Shown here: one piece after another, positions 9,932 through 19,875 of the stretch
Position numbering within the stretch: the stretch's first letter is position 1
Layout of the letters: every line of letters begins with the position of its first letter
Assembly: GCA_010015745.1 (NCBI GenBank)
Contig: ML978343.1
Span: 1 to 39,415 of the forward strand
Length of the DNA: 39,415 nt
Reading direction: 5' to 3'
Source: Setomelanomma holmii
Taxonomy: Eukaryota > Ascomycota > Dothideomycetes > Pleosporales > Phaeosphaeriaceae
Notes under the pieces: generated by a model
Told to the model about the DNA's origin: nothing
The model's input: only the letters and a program-made list of their open reading frames with translations
The model's database searches: none
Translations under genes and position numbers: made by a program

Positions 9932-10445
9932 ATGACCACCGTTGAGAAAAAAGACTGGCACCACAAGGGAAGCTCGTCCTGCACACCATTCAGAACATGT
10001 ACGTCTGAATACGAATAACCTTCGTACGTATACTCAAATAACCTCCAGGCTGTCTTTCATGGTGGTGCCCATGCATCGTTTACGGTCGCACACGTTATCG
10101 GATCGAGAACAATGACGATATGAAAGGCTACTCATGCTGCAACCACTCCGTACGCCTCTCAGTTGTGCTTAACTCCGAACATAAGTCTAATATTGACAGT
10201 GCGCTGGGTTCTGCGGCCTCATCTGTCTCGGCATTTCCTTCGTTATGCTCATGATGAATCGTGGTGACATGCGGGCGAAGTACCACCTCAAAGGCAACAG
10301 ATGCACCGACTGTCTATGTGCCTGCTGCTGCACGCCTTGCGATGTGGCGCAACAAGACAAGGAGTCGGCGTACCGAGAGGAGCAGAATAAGCCAGTTCTT
10401 GCGCAACCGGGAAAGGACAGCATGATAGACTTTGCGCCACAATAG
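9932..10445 (+). CDS. PLAC8-family cysteine-rich protein, three exons
   Basis: Exons 9932-9998, 10049-10149 and 10200-10445, with 50-nt introns 9999-10048 (GTACGT...CCAG) and 10150-10199 (GTACGC...ACAG). All joins are in phase and give a 137-residue protein from ATG 9932 to TAG 10443-10445. PLAC8 landmarks are in order: W then CCLSWWCPC followed by IVYGRTRYR (residues about 23-40), GYSCCNHSCAGFCG (about 49-62), a hydrophobic segment GLICLGISFVMLM, then RAKYHLKGNRCTDC and CACCCTPCDVAQQDKE. PLAC8 proteins are small membrane-associated Cys-rich proteins; in fungi and plants some affect metal handling or cell size, but no role can be assigned here. Length is normal for the fungal family. The first Cys block is slightly atypical, otherwise the gene looks intact. 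Confidence 0.85.
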
Positions 10446-10754
10446 CGGAATCCTGAGTTCCATCGTTGATTCGAGTGGTATAAATACTCTTTCCAAAATT
10501 AAAGTCGTGTTGTACGAACACGCGAAATTCTTTGCAAAGGATTATGCACAGTTCAATATAACCATTGTCACGAACATTGCTTCGCACATATAAGAGGCAC
10601 CCCGATGTAGGTTGACGATGTATAGTCTTGGCAAGCTTGTGAACTATTCTTGAAGGTTCTACTTATAGATCACGGATCATATGTCGGTATTCTAGGAGCT
10701 TCGACTCCTCCTCTTCTCATGTATAGAAACCCTTCTGACGCCAGTCTATAGCAA

Positions 10755-11324
10755 TCAACCAGTTTTCTCTTTTCTCTTGGTCACCCACACATAGCTTGCC
10801 ATGAAAACAGTCAGGAGGTCTGACTTTAGCAGCAAAAATTCTATAAGGCTGATTATCCTAGAACTCAGCTGATACACTACGATGTGATCTTTAAATGTTC
10901 TGGCGCCCTTCTCCGGACGCTCATACTGAGCTTGGGCGGATCTTTCGAGGAAGCTGCCGTTGATAAGGTCGCTAGATTGACTTGCAATTCGCACAGCAGA
11001 TACAATGGCGGCGCGGACCAACAGCACGACTCCTCCGCCGATTGTCACCGCTTCATGACGGACGAGAGCTACATAGGCCAGAGCTTTGAGCTGGGCAATA
11101 ACTCGCTCATGTGCCGTAGTGTGCATGAGCTGATTATTAACTACTAACCCGAAGTTCAATGCAGCCACAATGGCCCTACTGGAGGTAGAGAGTCTGAGGA
11201 CTTGATGACTTACAAAAAGACGACTGGCGATGATCTGGATTTTAATCCGCCTTGGATAGCCGCGAAATCGCGGACAGTGGGCTAATTTTTCGAAGACTTC
11301 GCAGGTTTCTACTATATCCAGCAT
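10755..11324 (-). CDS. Hypothetical helical protein
   Basis: The longest ORF in this interval; ATG at 11322-11324 gives about 189 codons (a GTG start lies five codons upstream). It contains an alanine/valine-rich hydrophobic stretch (IGGGVVLLVRAAIVSAV) and a second near the C-terminus (IISLIEFLLL), so two membrane segments are possible. I recognise no family. It may be a chance ORF; no splice or neighbour evidence supports it. Confidence 0.25.
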   Translation of the reverse strand: MLDIVETCEVFEKLAHCPRFRGYPRRIKIQIIASRLFVSHQVLRLSTSSRAIVAALNFGLVVNNQLMHTTAHERVIAQLKALAYVALVRHEAVTIGGGVVLLVRAAIVSAVRIASQSSDLINGSFLERSAQAQYERPEKGARTFKDHIVVYQLSSRIISLIEFLLLKSDLLTVFMASYVWVTKRKEKTG

Positions 11325-12539
11325 AGCTAAGACGCACACATCATGTCTTACTGATTCACCATATTCTACGAAGAGCTATTGAAATCATTTCAAGCCATAT
11401 GCGACCATACTCTGTCGTCACTCGATCAGTCACTCCTAAGTAAGCATCGGCTTGGCCGTTTTTCTCGACGAAGCACTCTGTTGCTCATTTTGGCGCTTCA
11501 TGTTCGTCCGCTTACTCGCGGGTGTCAGGCATCGGCAGACTCGGTGCTTCGTACCGGTACACTCGGGAGAACCAGGTAGATCTTATGTCAGCATGGGGTA
11601 TAAATACCCAGCTCATCGCTACCTAGTACAGTAGCGATTTGTGTAAGTTACCTGACACCGGAAGAATACCACGCTACCCTACTCCTACATACTATATTGC
11701 TATCGCCCCTTGAATGTTCTGCGTTCTGACAGCGGGAGGACTGTCGATACACGAAGACCAGCAACAGTTACAAGGAACCTCTATGAAGGCTAGTAGTGTA
11801 GAAAAGAAAAGAACCTGGAGCTTAGAAGCGGGTAGGAGATATCTCAGAGCCCTTTCGCTAAACAGAAGCGACGATTAGAAACAGTCTCATACAGCCCATT
11901 CATCCTCGCTATTCTTTGGGTCAGTACTGAAATTGTAGTTGCAGATACTAGAATGATGCTGAGAATAAGATCTTGTGCGCCTTGCAGTAACTCATTGGAC
12001 ACCCCGTGGAGGCCAAGATCCTGCACGTTAGCAGCGGGTCCTAGAACGCAAATCGGCCGCCATATCTTCGCAAGACGATTGACTCTCTTGGAAAGCGAGG
12101 CGAGCAGGCCGATTCACGCTGGACTTCCGTCATCTAACAGCTGCTTGCTTTCGTTCCACTATCGACGCTAGTACCAGGGAATCTGAAAGTGAGAGGTAGG
12201 GCACACCGGTCCGAGAAACATCAAATGAGGCCTCAATCGACCGCTCAGAGCATGTAGCCTTGGATCCAGCAGGACGATAGGCCATAATGCGAGCGGTTGG
12301 CGACAAGCGAAGAGCAGACTGCGTGCACCCATACGAACTGGTCCGCTGGGCCAACTCTTTTCCACCAGACATGCATGATGTCAGCTGCAGGCCGCACGCC
12401 TTCGCGGGCGGAAACTCTGCGCCGCTCAAGGTAATTGCTAGGATGTAGCATATACACCACACCCTGTGCTACGACTCGACCTCTATGCTTTTGCGCCATT
12501 TGCCGCCCCACGATAATACATCATGCCTGGCAGCAACCT
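11325..12539. other. Interval without recognisable gene
   Basis: Only small unrelated ORFs. A TATA-like inverted repeat (GGGTATAAATACCC) lies near 11597-11610 but no gene follows it clearly. Confidence 0.3.
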
Positions 12540-12692
12540 CGCCAACTCGCGCTCGACGGCGGCGGCGTGCGCGACCTGCCTGCCCTAACGATCCTCGAGC
12601 AACTCATGGCCCCGAAGCGGCGGGTGAGACGAGCGCTGGCGGGCAAATGGAGATCTGCAGACATACAGCAGGCTGCTAGCTTCCTAGGCTGA
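12540..12692 (+). pseudogene. Patatin-like phospholipase N-terminal fragment
   Basis: The frame reads LALDGGGVRDLPALTILEQLM, close to the start of fungal patatin-like phospholipases, where a GGGxRG oxyanion-hole motif is followed by a leucine helix. Here the glycine after Arg is replaced by Asp. The GTSTG nucleophile elbow and everything beyond are missing, and the frame ends at 12692. In fungi this domain often heads NLR-type proteins with a nucleotide-binding centre and TPR repeats, and TPR-like sequence does follow 150 bp downstream. Confidence 0.55.
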
Positions 12693-12845
12693 TTGATCTG
12701 ATGCTCGACCTTCTGTGCGCAGCTGGAATATCCGGGGCGGTGGCCATGAAGGAGCCGACGAGTGCGAAGAGCGAAAGATCGATGCTGTGCATCTTATTGG
12801 CATTCTCTAAGCGGATCGAGAAGATGATCAAGTGGGCGCTGCAAG

Positions 12846-13237
12846 GGTACATGAGGCACTCGGGTCTACGCTCAACACCCTGGGCGCTTTCTACTGCAAT
12901 CAAGGCAAGATGAGCGAAGCCGAGAAGACTTACAGGCAGGCGCTACGAGGGCACGGTCAATAATTTGTGCAACTTCCACAAGAACCAAGGCAAGCTGGGT
13001 GAGGCCGAGCGGATGCGTGAGCGGGCGCTTCGAGAGTACAGGAAGGCCCTTGGCCATGACCGTGTTGAGCAGTATATGCCAGCCCTCAACACCTTACAGA
13101 GCATGGGTGATCCCTATGCGAAGCAAGAAGATACCGTTAGAGCACAGGCAATGTATACAAGGAGCAGCGTGCTCAGTCAGTCGACCCACTATTACTACTG
13201 CAACTCCAGGCCAACCGTCGTCCTGACGCTATCTTGA
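12846..13237 (+). pseudogene. TPR repeat fragment of a patatin/NB-ARC/TPR-type protein
   Basis: Two overlapping frames carry TPR-like units of the fungal kinesin-light-chain style: HEALGSTLNTLGAFYCNQGKM with SEAEKTYRQAL in one frame up to a TAA near 12961, then NFHKNQGKLGEAERMRERAL followed by REYRKALG and MPALNTLQSMG in the next frame. A frameshift separates them. This is the C-terminal ligand-sensing part of an NLR-like protein whose central ATPase is deleted. It is non-functional. Confidence 0.6.
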
Positions 13238-13240
13238 TGT

Positions 13241-15064
13241 AGTCCCTCTTTGATTCTGGCCGTGACCTCTGAGCCTATTATTTCTGCTTCAAACAGGTGA
13301 AACGAGCTGTGATTTGCGCAATTTACTGATCACAGTGACTCACCACTGACGCCAATTGGTGGCGGACCATGGGTGTTCAATAACATCGCGGTCGTGGAAG
13401 CACAATCATAGGTTAAATTCTTAGGCTTTGTGCCACTACTTAAGACTACCACACCACGACTAGTTCTGGGAAGAAAGTGGCTTGGCCGTAGCAAGGGCTT
13501 GATGAAAGTGAGTTTCAGTTGCTCCATTGGCTTTCTGACGGACTGGCTGCGGCTCTCTAGCGAGGTAATGGTGCGGCCGAGACACAAGTGTGAGTCAAAC
13601 ACTGTGTATCCGGAGTTATCGATCAACAAGACTGTCCTGTATTCGGCTAGAATATGCGACTATATCGCGTTGCAAGAGCGTGTCTTTATCGTGTTCGGCG
13701 CGACAATTCGACTATCTGGTCAAATGCGCTGGAGTCTGACGCCCGCATGGGTCACGGCCGTGAGCGTATGAGCAGACAGGATGCATGGTATAGTCTCTGC
13801 AAGTCATGGAGTAGATCTGTAGTACAAGTGACTGGGCATCAAGGATTGGCGATCGGCACAAGCCAGTCGCGGTTCGACAATGTATAACAATAAAAGACAG
13901 TCGAGTGAGCGACATCCAGGGCTGGCTAGGTTTCAAGCAGACGGACTGCACCACCCGTCTCTTCATGCCGACTCTACAAAAGGCTCACCCGCTTTTGCGA
14001 CTTCATTCGTCCTTAAGGGAGCAGAGTCTCTTCCAGTGACAGCACTCAGTAATATCGTCGTAAGGTGTCAGAGAGATGCTGCAATGCACACAGTCTTTCA
14101 ATCACTCGTCCAGAACTTTCAGCTACGCTGCGCCGGGGTTAGTGCCTCGAATAGTCCTTGTCTATCGTCCATAATTATTGGGCGAGGCGAAGGGAAGAGG
14201 TAAGAGGACCCGGATCACAACCCATGTAAGAGCCACCAACTACCATTTAGAGCGTCCCCGGACTATTGAGCTTGAGACGACACTGAGGGGGTGTAATCAG
14301 CGGGCGATTGCCTAAGTCGCATCAAGGCCATGCGAACCGTCAAAGCGTTGGTGGAGCATGCAAGAAAGTGTGCAAATCAATCCAGTCAGCTCTTTCCACT
14401 TGTTCCACCAAGGAATGGTAGGCTCAGAGATCACGGCCAGGATCGAACAGGGATCCAGGCAAAACAGCGTTGGGACGATGTTTGGCCTCGAATAGCAGCG
14501 ATTGTGCGTCTGCACTCACACTTCCTTGGCTGCGTCAGACATATGGCGCAAGGACTTGAATGATCTGGCGAGCTTCGGTATGCTTATCATCGGTCGATGC
14601 AAGCCAAGTGACAAGTATAAAGACCAGCATCAAGTCCATTGAATTGTGTATCTTTCTGTAGCAGGATTCACTCGAGACGCTTCAAACCCATCAACCTCGT
14701 GCTGTCTCCGATAAACAGTCTCAGACAGCCTCTTGAACTTTTCTACCTCAAGTCACTGCGCATCTGCGCCCACCCCTTATTCAGCCACTCGCACCTTTCC
14801 ACCAAGAGGCTTCTACGTCGACAAGAAGACGACGTTCGCCTTACAAGCGCGCCCCCAAGGAATTCACGCCCAGGGATGCTACTGCGATCCAAGTGATCAA
14901 AGTCACAATCCATTCCCCGTCAGAGTCTCCATCAACCAACCTCAGCATGGCTGCGCTAATGTAACTGCAGATGTCCACGACTTCTTGTTCTTTCTATCAA
15001 GATTAAGAAACTTTATTCTACCATCTACGAGTCCTCTGGGGAACCTTCAGCATGAGCGCAATGT
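13241..15064. other. Long interval without a firmly supported gene
   Basis: ORFs up to 140 codons occur (14733-15155 plus contains a Cys/His/Pro-rich stretch and may be an upstream exon of the gene at 15065). A segment at 13990-14040 resembles 2550-2600 (both contain a GACTTC-NN-TCGTCCTTA core), so the two places may share a decayed repeat. Nothing else is recognised. Confidence 0.3.
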
Positions 15065-15729
15065 TTGTTCATTACTGATTTTGTACTGGAGCAAATCGTG
15101 GCTATTTCAAATAGTGGCCATGACACTCTTCGAACATGGATCGCAGAGACTGTAGACCAACTGGACCAAGAGGACCGTTCCCTCACTTTGTCGACAGAAA
15201 TTTGTCAAGTCTCGAGAACAACTGTTGTCTTGATCTGGTCTCAACGAGGATCTTCAGCGCCGGTGTGTATCGGCGGCATAGGATACAATCCACTGTACGA
15301 AGAACACGCCACGACCCCTACAATCATGAAGCACACCACCACTAAAGTCCGTACGTCTGTTTCAGCTGAAGTAAACTCCTACGTGCAAATCGTTATGTTT
15401 AATCTCGAGGATGGAGACTGGTTGAGGAAACATTTCTGGTTCTTCAATAGCGTCGTGCAGGAAGATACCAGGTTGGGACAGAGCACAGGCTCCATCACGG
15501 AACAAGCCGTCAAGGACGAAGTAAGCACCTGTTTGCGATACAACATCGCTGCACTCAATCCTGCTCCCGTTGTGTATGTGACCCATTGCGTCTGCTGTAT
15601 TTCCGATGCAAGAAGCCTCAATTGCTAATTAGTCCTAGGTATGGCCCATGGATTTGGGACGAGGGTCAGAAAAAATTCTACCATACAGTATCTCGTGGCA
15701 ACATCCAAACTACGGAGTGGCAGACTTAG
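15065..15729 (+). CDS. Hypothetical protein, spliced, 3' part supported
   Basis: A frame open from at least 15065 ends at a textbook fungal intron, 15574-15638: donor GTATGT, branch TGCTAAT, acceptor CCTAG. Splicing joins NPAPVV to YGPWIWDEGQKKFYHT and ends at TAG 15727-15729. The new exon is rich in Trp and Tyr, unlike random sequence, which supports a real gene. Upstream exons are uncertain; the start used here is only the first ATG of the ORF. I recognise no domain. It lies 175 bp upstream of the next gene on the same strand. Confidence 0.45.
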
Positions 15730-15903
15730 CGTTGAGCACGAGTACGATTGTATCGCAAAAGGTGGAGTCTTTGTCAGCACAATTGGTCGCCAAGCCACAA
15801 AATGCATGTACACGTGTTGCGTAACGTTACCCAAAATACTGATATCGTGTGACGTTCCCAAATATTCAAACCCCGACTGCAGCCGCACGCCCCGTCAAAA
15901 GTA

Positions 15904-17480
15904 ATGGCCGTCCAACGTAACAACCATATGGACTTCACTTTTGTGGATAGTAAGTGTGCTCTTTGCCGCCAACATCTTAATTCTGAGGATGTTACATCTT
16001 TTCTGGCAATTTCATCTTGCGAACCTATCCCAGGCCATGCCGAGTGGGAAGAAAGAGAAGGCTACCGCTTACTCTGCTTCGGTAAAACCGTCGCCAGCTG
16101 TACTTTCAGAAAGGCGGGCGAATTGCCTGGCATCTATCTAATTCATCCCTGTTGCAACGATGTTATAGCGGGCTCCAACCTACATCGATCGCTATTTGAC
16201 TGCTTTCGCGCTCTCGGCCCTGTACTGCACGAGGAAGAACTGCCAATGGAGCGCGCCTGGCCTTGGCCTTTATCTTGTGAATATTATGGGCTGATTGTAC
16301 ACGACATCCTCTCAGATCCATTCGGTAACAAGACTGGCGATACAACCTTGCTAAGGTCAAAATTGGATGAGCGGCTGAAGATATGGATGCGGCTCGAGGT
16401 ATTTGAACTCGTGAAGAAGAACCTACCCACTGAGTTGGTAGACTCGATTCTCGACCATTTACCCTTTGAACTGGCCCTGGCCCTGGAGCGCCTAAGCGGT
16501 GGAGGGCAATGCCTTCGACGTCTCCGTCAGGACCCAATCGCCCGCCGATTCGAGCTTGCTTCCCAGATCTTAGGGCACAAGACCAGAAGGTTTCGACACC
16601 CAGAGAATAAGATCAAGCTGGAGTCAGAAATGGTAGCAGAATTCGTGAAGCTGGGTAGTCACTGGTGTCTGCGAGATCTTGTCTCCGCCGCGGAGCAAGA
16701 TATCGACGTCGAAACTCAATCTGGAAAAGTGGAACGAATAAGATTCACACATTCCCATGACCGCAGACCTTGGATTGCTGTACAGGTCTGTGAATACGCT
16801 ATCACGCACATTGCTTTCGAATCAGAAGCAGATGAGCCCAAATGGTTAAGCCCAAACGCTGTCGATAGCAAGGCCGCATTCTTCCAAGACAGTGGCAGCG
16901 CAGAACGCTTCGACTCCGTCGTTGTTATTTCAGATGTAAGAGAATCAGATAAGTTCAGTAATATCTATAGCTGATGCCGCTTAGGGAATGAAGCTATGCG
17001 CGGTCGACATACCCCAGCAGTTTGAAATAAACCGAACACGTGCCATTTTACCGCCTGGGGTTTCAGGAAGTCATTGGTCCCTCGCGCCGTTCGATTTGTT
17101 GTATGTTCGACCAATCGTAATAGACATCACCAGATCATCTGGACTACACGTTTGGACGCCAATTCGTCCAGGCATGCCTGGATTTCACTTGTCGAACGAG
17201 CCGAGGCCAGGCTTCAAAGAGATCAAGTTTAGCTCAGAAGGTGTGCCTAGGACGGTCGCACTCATTTCTGCTCCACCGTCGCCCGTAGTTTTCGTGCGCG
17301 TAAGTGAATGATGCATGGTGTTGACTTCGCTAATGAGATCAGTTCGACGATGAGGTTGTCGCTCACCCTGATACAGTAGTGAAGCTTGTCAACAACGTGG
17401 TAGGGGTATGGCAATTTCAATTTGCATGCAATTTGGTGGTAGCCAGCGAAAACGGGGTTGGAGACAAAGCAGTGGCCTGA
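15904..17480 (+). CDS. Hypothetical protein with N-terminal Cys pair and F-box-like segment, three exons
   Basis: Exons 15904-16935, 16985-17299 and 17343-17480. Introns 16936-16984 (GTAAGA...CTTAG, GCTGATG branch) and 17300-17342 (GTAAGT...GCTAATGAG...CAG) are both phase 0. The protein is 494 residues, stop TGA 17478-17480. Near the start a CALC pair (residues 18-21) could bind metal with later Cys. Residues about 170-200 read LPTELVDSILDHL followed by PFELALALERL, an F-box-like pattern for Skp1 binding. The C-terminal half (for example ILPPGVSGSHWSL, WTPIRPGMPGF) looks globular and conserved in style but is not a domain I know. All frames are intact, so it is probably expressed. An extra intron inside exon 3 is possible (GTAGGG near 17400). 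Confidence 0.7.
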
Positions 17481-17759
17481 GCAGTGAAAGATGGCGTAGA
17501 GGTTTCGGTGCTTGCAGAGCTGTGTTGTGAACATTGAAATGTTGGAGCGATCCATTGTCACCAGATAGACAGGGTCTCGAGAAAGTCAAATGACTCGTTC
17601 CATGTAACTTATCATACCAAGCACGTGTACTTTCGGTGCACTGTCTGTGTGCTGACTGGTCGCTAATAGGTTCGAACATGGGCTGTCATAGGTGTGATCT
17701 TGGCAAACGCGGGGTTGACGAGGACTTTTTCTAGCGCTTCACGGCTGCGCTATCCGGGC

Positions 17760-17847
17760 TCATAACTGTAACGGTACAAAAAGGCCGACCTTTTGCATAT
17801 CTCAGAACACAAGGTATATATGTCGTTATATGCCGTTACAGTTATGA
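17760..17847. mobile_element. 88-bp MITE with perfect 15-bp terminal inverted repeats
   Basis: TCATAACTGTAACGG at 17760-17774 is exactly inverted at 17833-17847. The inside is AT-rich with a near-palindrome (AAAAAGGCCGACCTTTT at 17778-17794) and has no ORF. The left end is preceded by CCGGGC, as in the 1.1-kb element at 19876, and shares CATAACTGTAA with it, so both are probably moved by the same transposase. Target-site duplication is not clear. Confidence 0.7.
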
Positions 17848-18780
17848 ACAAGTGAGTGCTCCATCTTTGGATACAGTGTAAAGATGTACTTACGAATCAT
17901 GTCTGACACTGTGGGACATGAGCCTCCTTTGAAGCTGCGAGAAGGGTATCAATTGACGGGACAGATCGACGATCGTCGCCCGCGCGCATCACAGGAGACA
18001 GTGTCCTTGGTGTAGTTGCCTGCATGTGAAACTCGTGGGACATGGAAGATGGGTGAGGACACGCGAGACAGATGGGGTGAGGACACAGTGCGGCACAGCA
18101 CATGTTCAGGCTGCCATCTGCACAGACACAGACCGTGCGCTGTTGAAGTAGAAAATTGATGTAAGAGTTATTCATTGGTCTTAGATGAGATAAAAGGCTA
18201 AGTACTCTGTTTACCAGCCACTTGCTCCTCCCATAACTGAGGTCCTCGCGACTGCTGCGTTTGATTGTCTAGGCAGCACCTGCTCTCAACAACAGTTACG
18301 GACTACGCTCTTGAAGTCTATGGATATTCACACGTTCTACGTGCTACTTAGTCGTAACATTCGTTGCAATTGTACGATCTTGGCTACATCTTGCTATAGA
18401 ATCGCGCGTATAGCCGTGAGATCAGGGTTTCATTTCGAGGACACGATCGGGATACTAACGCAATCGATGTTCTTAAGTCTGGTACCGTGTCCGTGCGCGT
18501 GATGCGCCCGAACGCATGATGCGCCGAATCGCCCAAAATCGTCTATATAGAGATGAGCCTGTAGAGCCACACACAATAGCTATTATCACGAGGTTTTTTA
18601 GTGGATTGATCTCTAGACCTACGCGACAAACTTGTACTATCTATATTTACTTGGAAGCTTGATGTTGCGGCCTCGGGTAGACGTTTTGGGTGGAGGAGAT
18701 GGGGAACGCTCTATAGCAGCAACAGCCAGGTGGTAAGTAGAGAGTGCTCGACGGATGGTACGAAGAGTGAGGTGCACAAC
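17848..18780. other. Interval without recognisable gene
   Basis: A 92-codon minus ORF (17897-18175) is Cys-rich at its start but has no known pattern. The stretch leads into the minisatellite. Confidence 0.3.
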
Positions 18781-19136
18781 GGGCGGGATGCGGTGCGCAA
18801 TAGGCGGTGCACGATTGGAGGGACGAGGTGCGCGATGGGCGGTGGGTGGTACGCGAAGGGCTGCGCCATGGGCGGGATGCGGTGCGCGATGGGCAGCGCT
18901 ATCGGCGGGGCGAGTTGCGCAATGGGCGGTGTGCGGTACGCAAACGGCGGCTCGATCGGCGGGACGCGGTGCCAGATGGGCTGCGCGATTTAGCTAGCCG
19001 AGGTGCGCTATGGGTGCGCGATGGGAGGGAAGCGGTGCGCGATGGGGGGGAAGCGGTGCGCGATGGGGGGAACGCGGTGCGCGATAGGGGGAAAGCGGTG
19101 CGCAACGGGAGGGAAGCGGTGCGCAATGGCGCCGTG
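18781..19136 (+). repeat. G-rich minisatellite
   Basis: Imperfect tandem units based on GGTGCGCGATGGG plus a variable G-run spacer, about 21 bp in the cleanest part (19024-19125) and longer, more varied units before it. It begins as GGGCGGGATGCGGTGCGC-like units and becomes regular toward 19000-19125. All three plus frames read as Gly/Arg/Cys/Met or similar repeats and the minus frames as His/Pro repeats, which is typical of a repeat and not of a protein. G-runs of five to seven occur in every regular unit on the plus strand. Confidence 0.85.
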
Positions 19137-19140
19137 GGTA

Positions 19141-19561
19141 CCTGCAGGGCCCTTGCGCTCTATTTTAGTAACAGACCCGCTCGCATTGTTTACGACCCCC
19201 GCCATCTCGCGTTCCGATTCAAGCGTCCGATGAGTATTCAGCCAAGCATCTTCGCTTCCAGAATGCGCAGTTCAGGTTACTTTTTCGTCTACGTGTGTAC
19301 TCGCGCAAGACTCTATAGTACTCTCGTGCCTCGTTCTGCTTTACTCATTACATTCAAGGTTGAAGAATTGTCGTGACTCTAAATGTCCCTAGCCAGATAA
19401 ATGGCCCATATGAATTGATCACTTCAAAGTAAAGCTTGAGCCCTGTCATTACACTCCCTTGGCGTCCGTTATTGCCAGCCTAAGACACGTCCGCTCATAG
19501 TTTGCAATTTCCACCAAACATTCCTTCATCTTGCACTCTGCTGCGGGGTCGCTATCCTATT
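19141..19561. other. Interval without recognisable gene
   Basis: No motif on either strand. It separates the minisatellite from the foldback-element fragments. Confidence 0.3.
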
Positions 19562-19626
19562 CTGTAAGCCAAAAAGCGACGTTGATATTCTGGAGATGAA
19601 TAAACTTGTACATGTAGTTGCTTACA
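19562..19626 (+). repeat. Solo terminal repeat of the 1.1-kb foldback element
   Basis: Starting at CTGTAAGCC, about 65 bp match the left end of the element at 19876 (and the inverted right end) with only a few transitions, for example the block TTGATATTCTGGAGATGAAT. The outer CCGGGCTCATAA part is missing and the sequence after GCTTACAC differs, so it is a truncated copy or solo end. Confidence 0.8.
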
Positions 19627-19634
19627 CACCTCCC

Positions 19635-19658
19635 TTAGCTTCTGGAGATAGAAGCTAA
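19635..19658. repeat. Perfect 9-bp hairpin beside the solo repeat
   Basis: TTAGCTTCT and AGAAGCTAA are exact inverted copies around a 6-nt loop. A second palindrome, TTTCAGCTGAAA, follows within 20 bp. It may be the inside of another small foldback element. Confidence 0.6.
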
Positions 19659-19875
19659 AGGTAGCTTTCAGCTGAAAATAGCCAGTGCCCTGTGTATGTT
19701 TTGTGCGAGCTGTTTATCTGGACTTATTTGAATAGTCATTTTTGTTACCAAGGCAGGACTTGTGAAGAGGCTGGTAGTGCGTCACCATGTTCAAATGCAT
19801 GGATTGTTCGCTTAGGGTGCCCCACCCGGGGTTTTGTCCATGCCAAGGCGGCTTATGATTTTTGAGACGGAAAAC

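Noticed and set aside
13990..14040. Similarity to 2550-2600 as a second SET relic
   Set aside because: Only about 40 bp resemble each other, and the later SET motifs are absent at 14040-14200.
18730..19376. Gly/Arg/Cys/Met-repeat and His/Pro-repeat ORFs
   Set aside because: All frames on both strands are open because the DNA is a minisatellite; not evidence of a protein.
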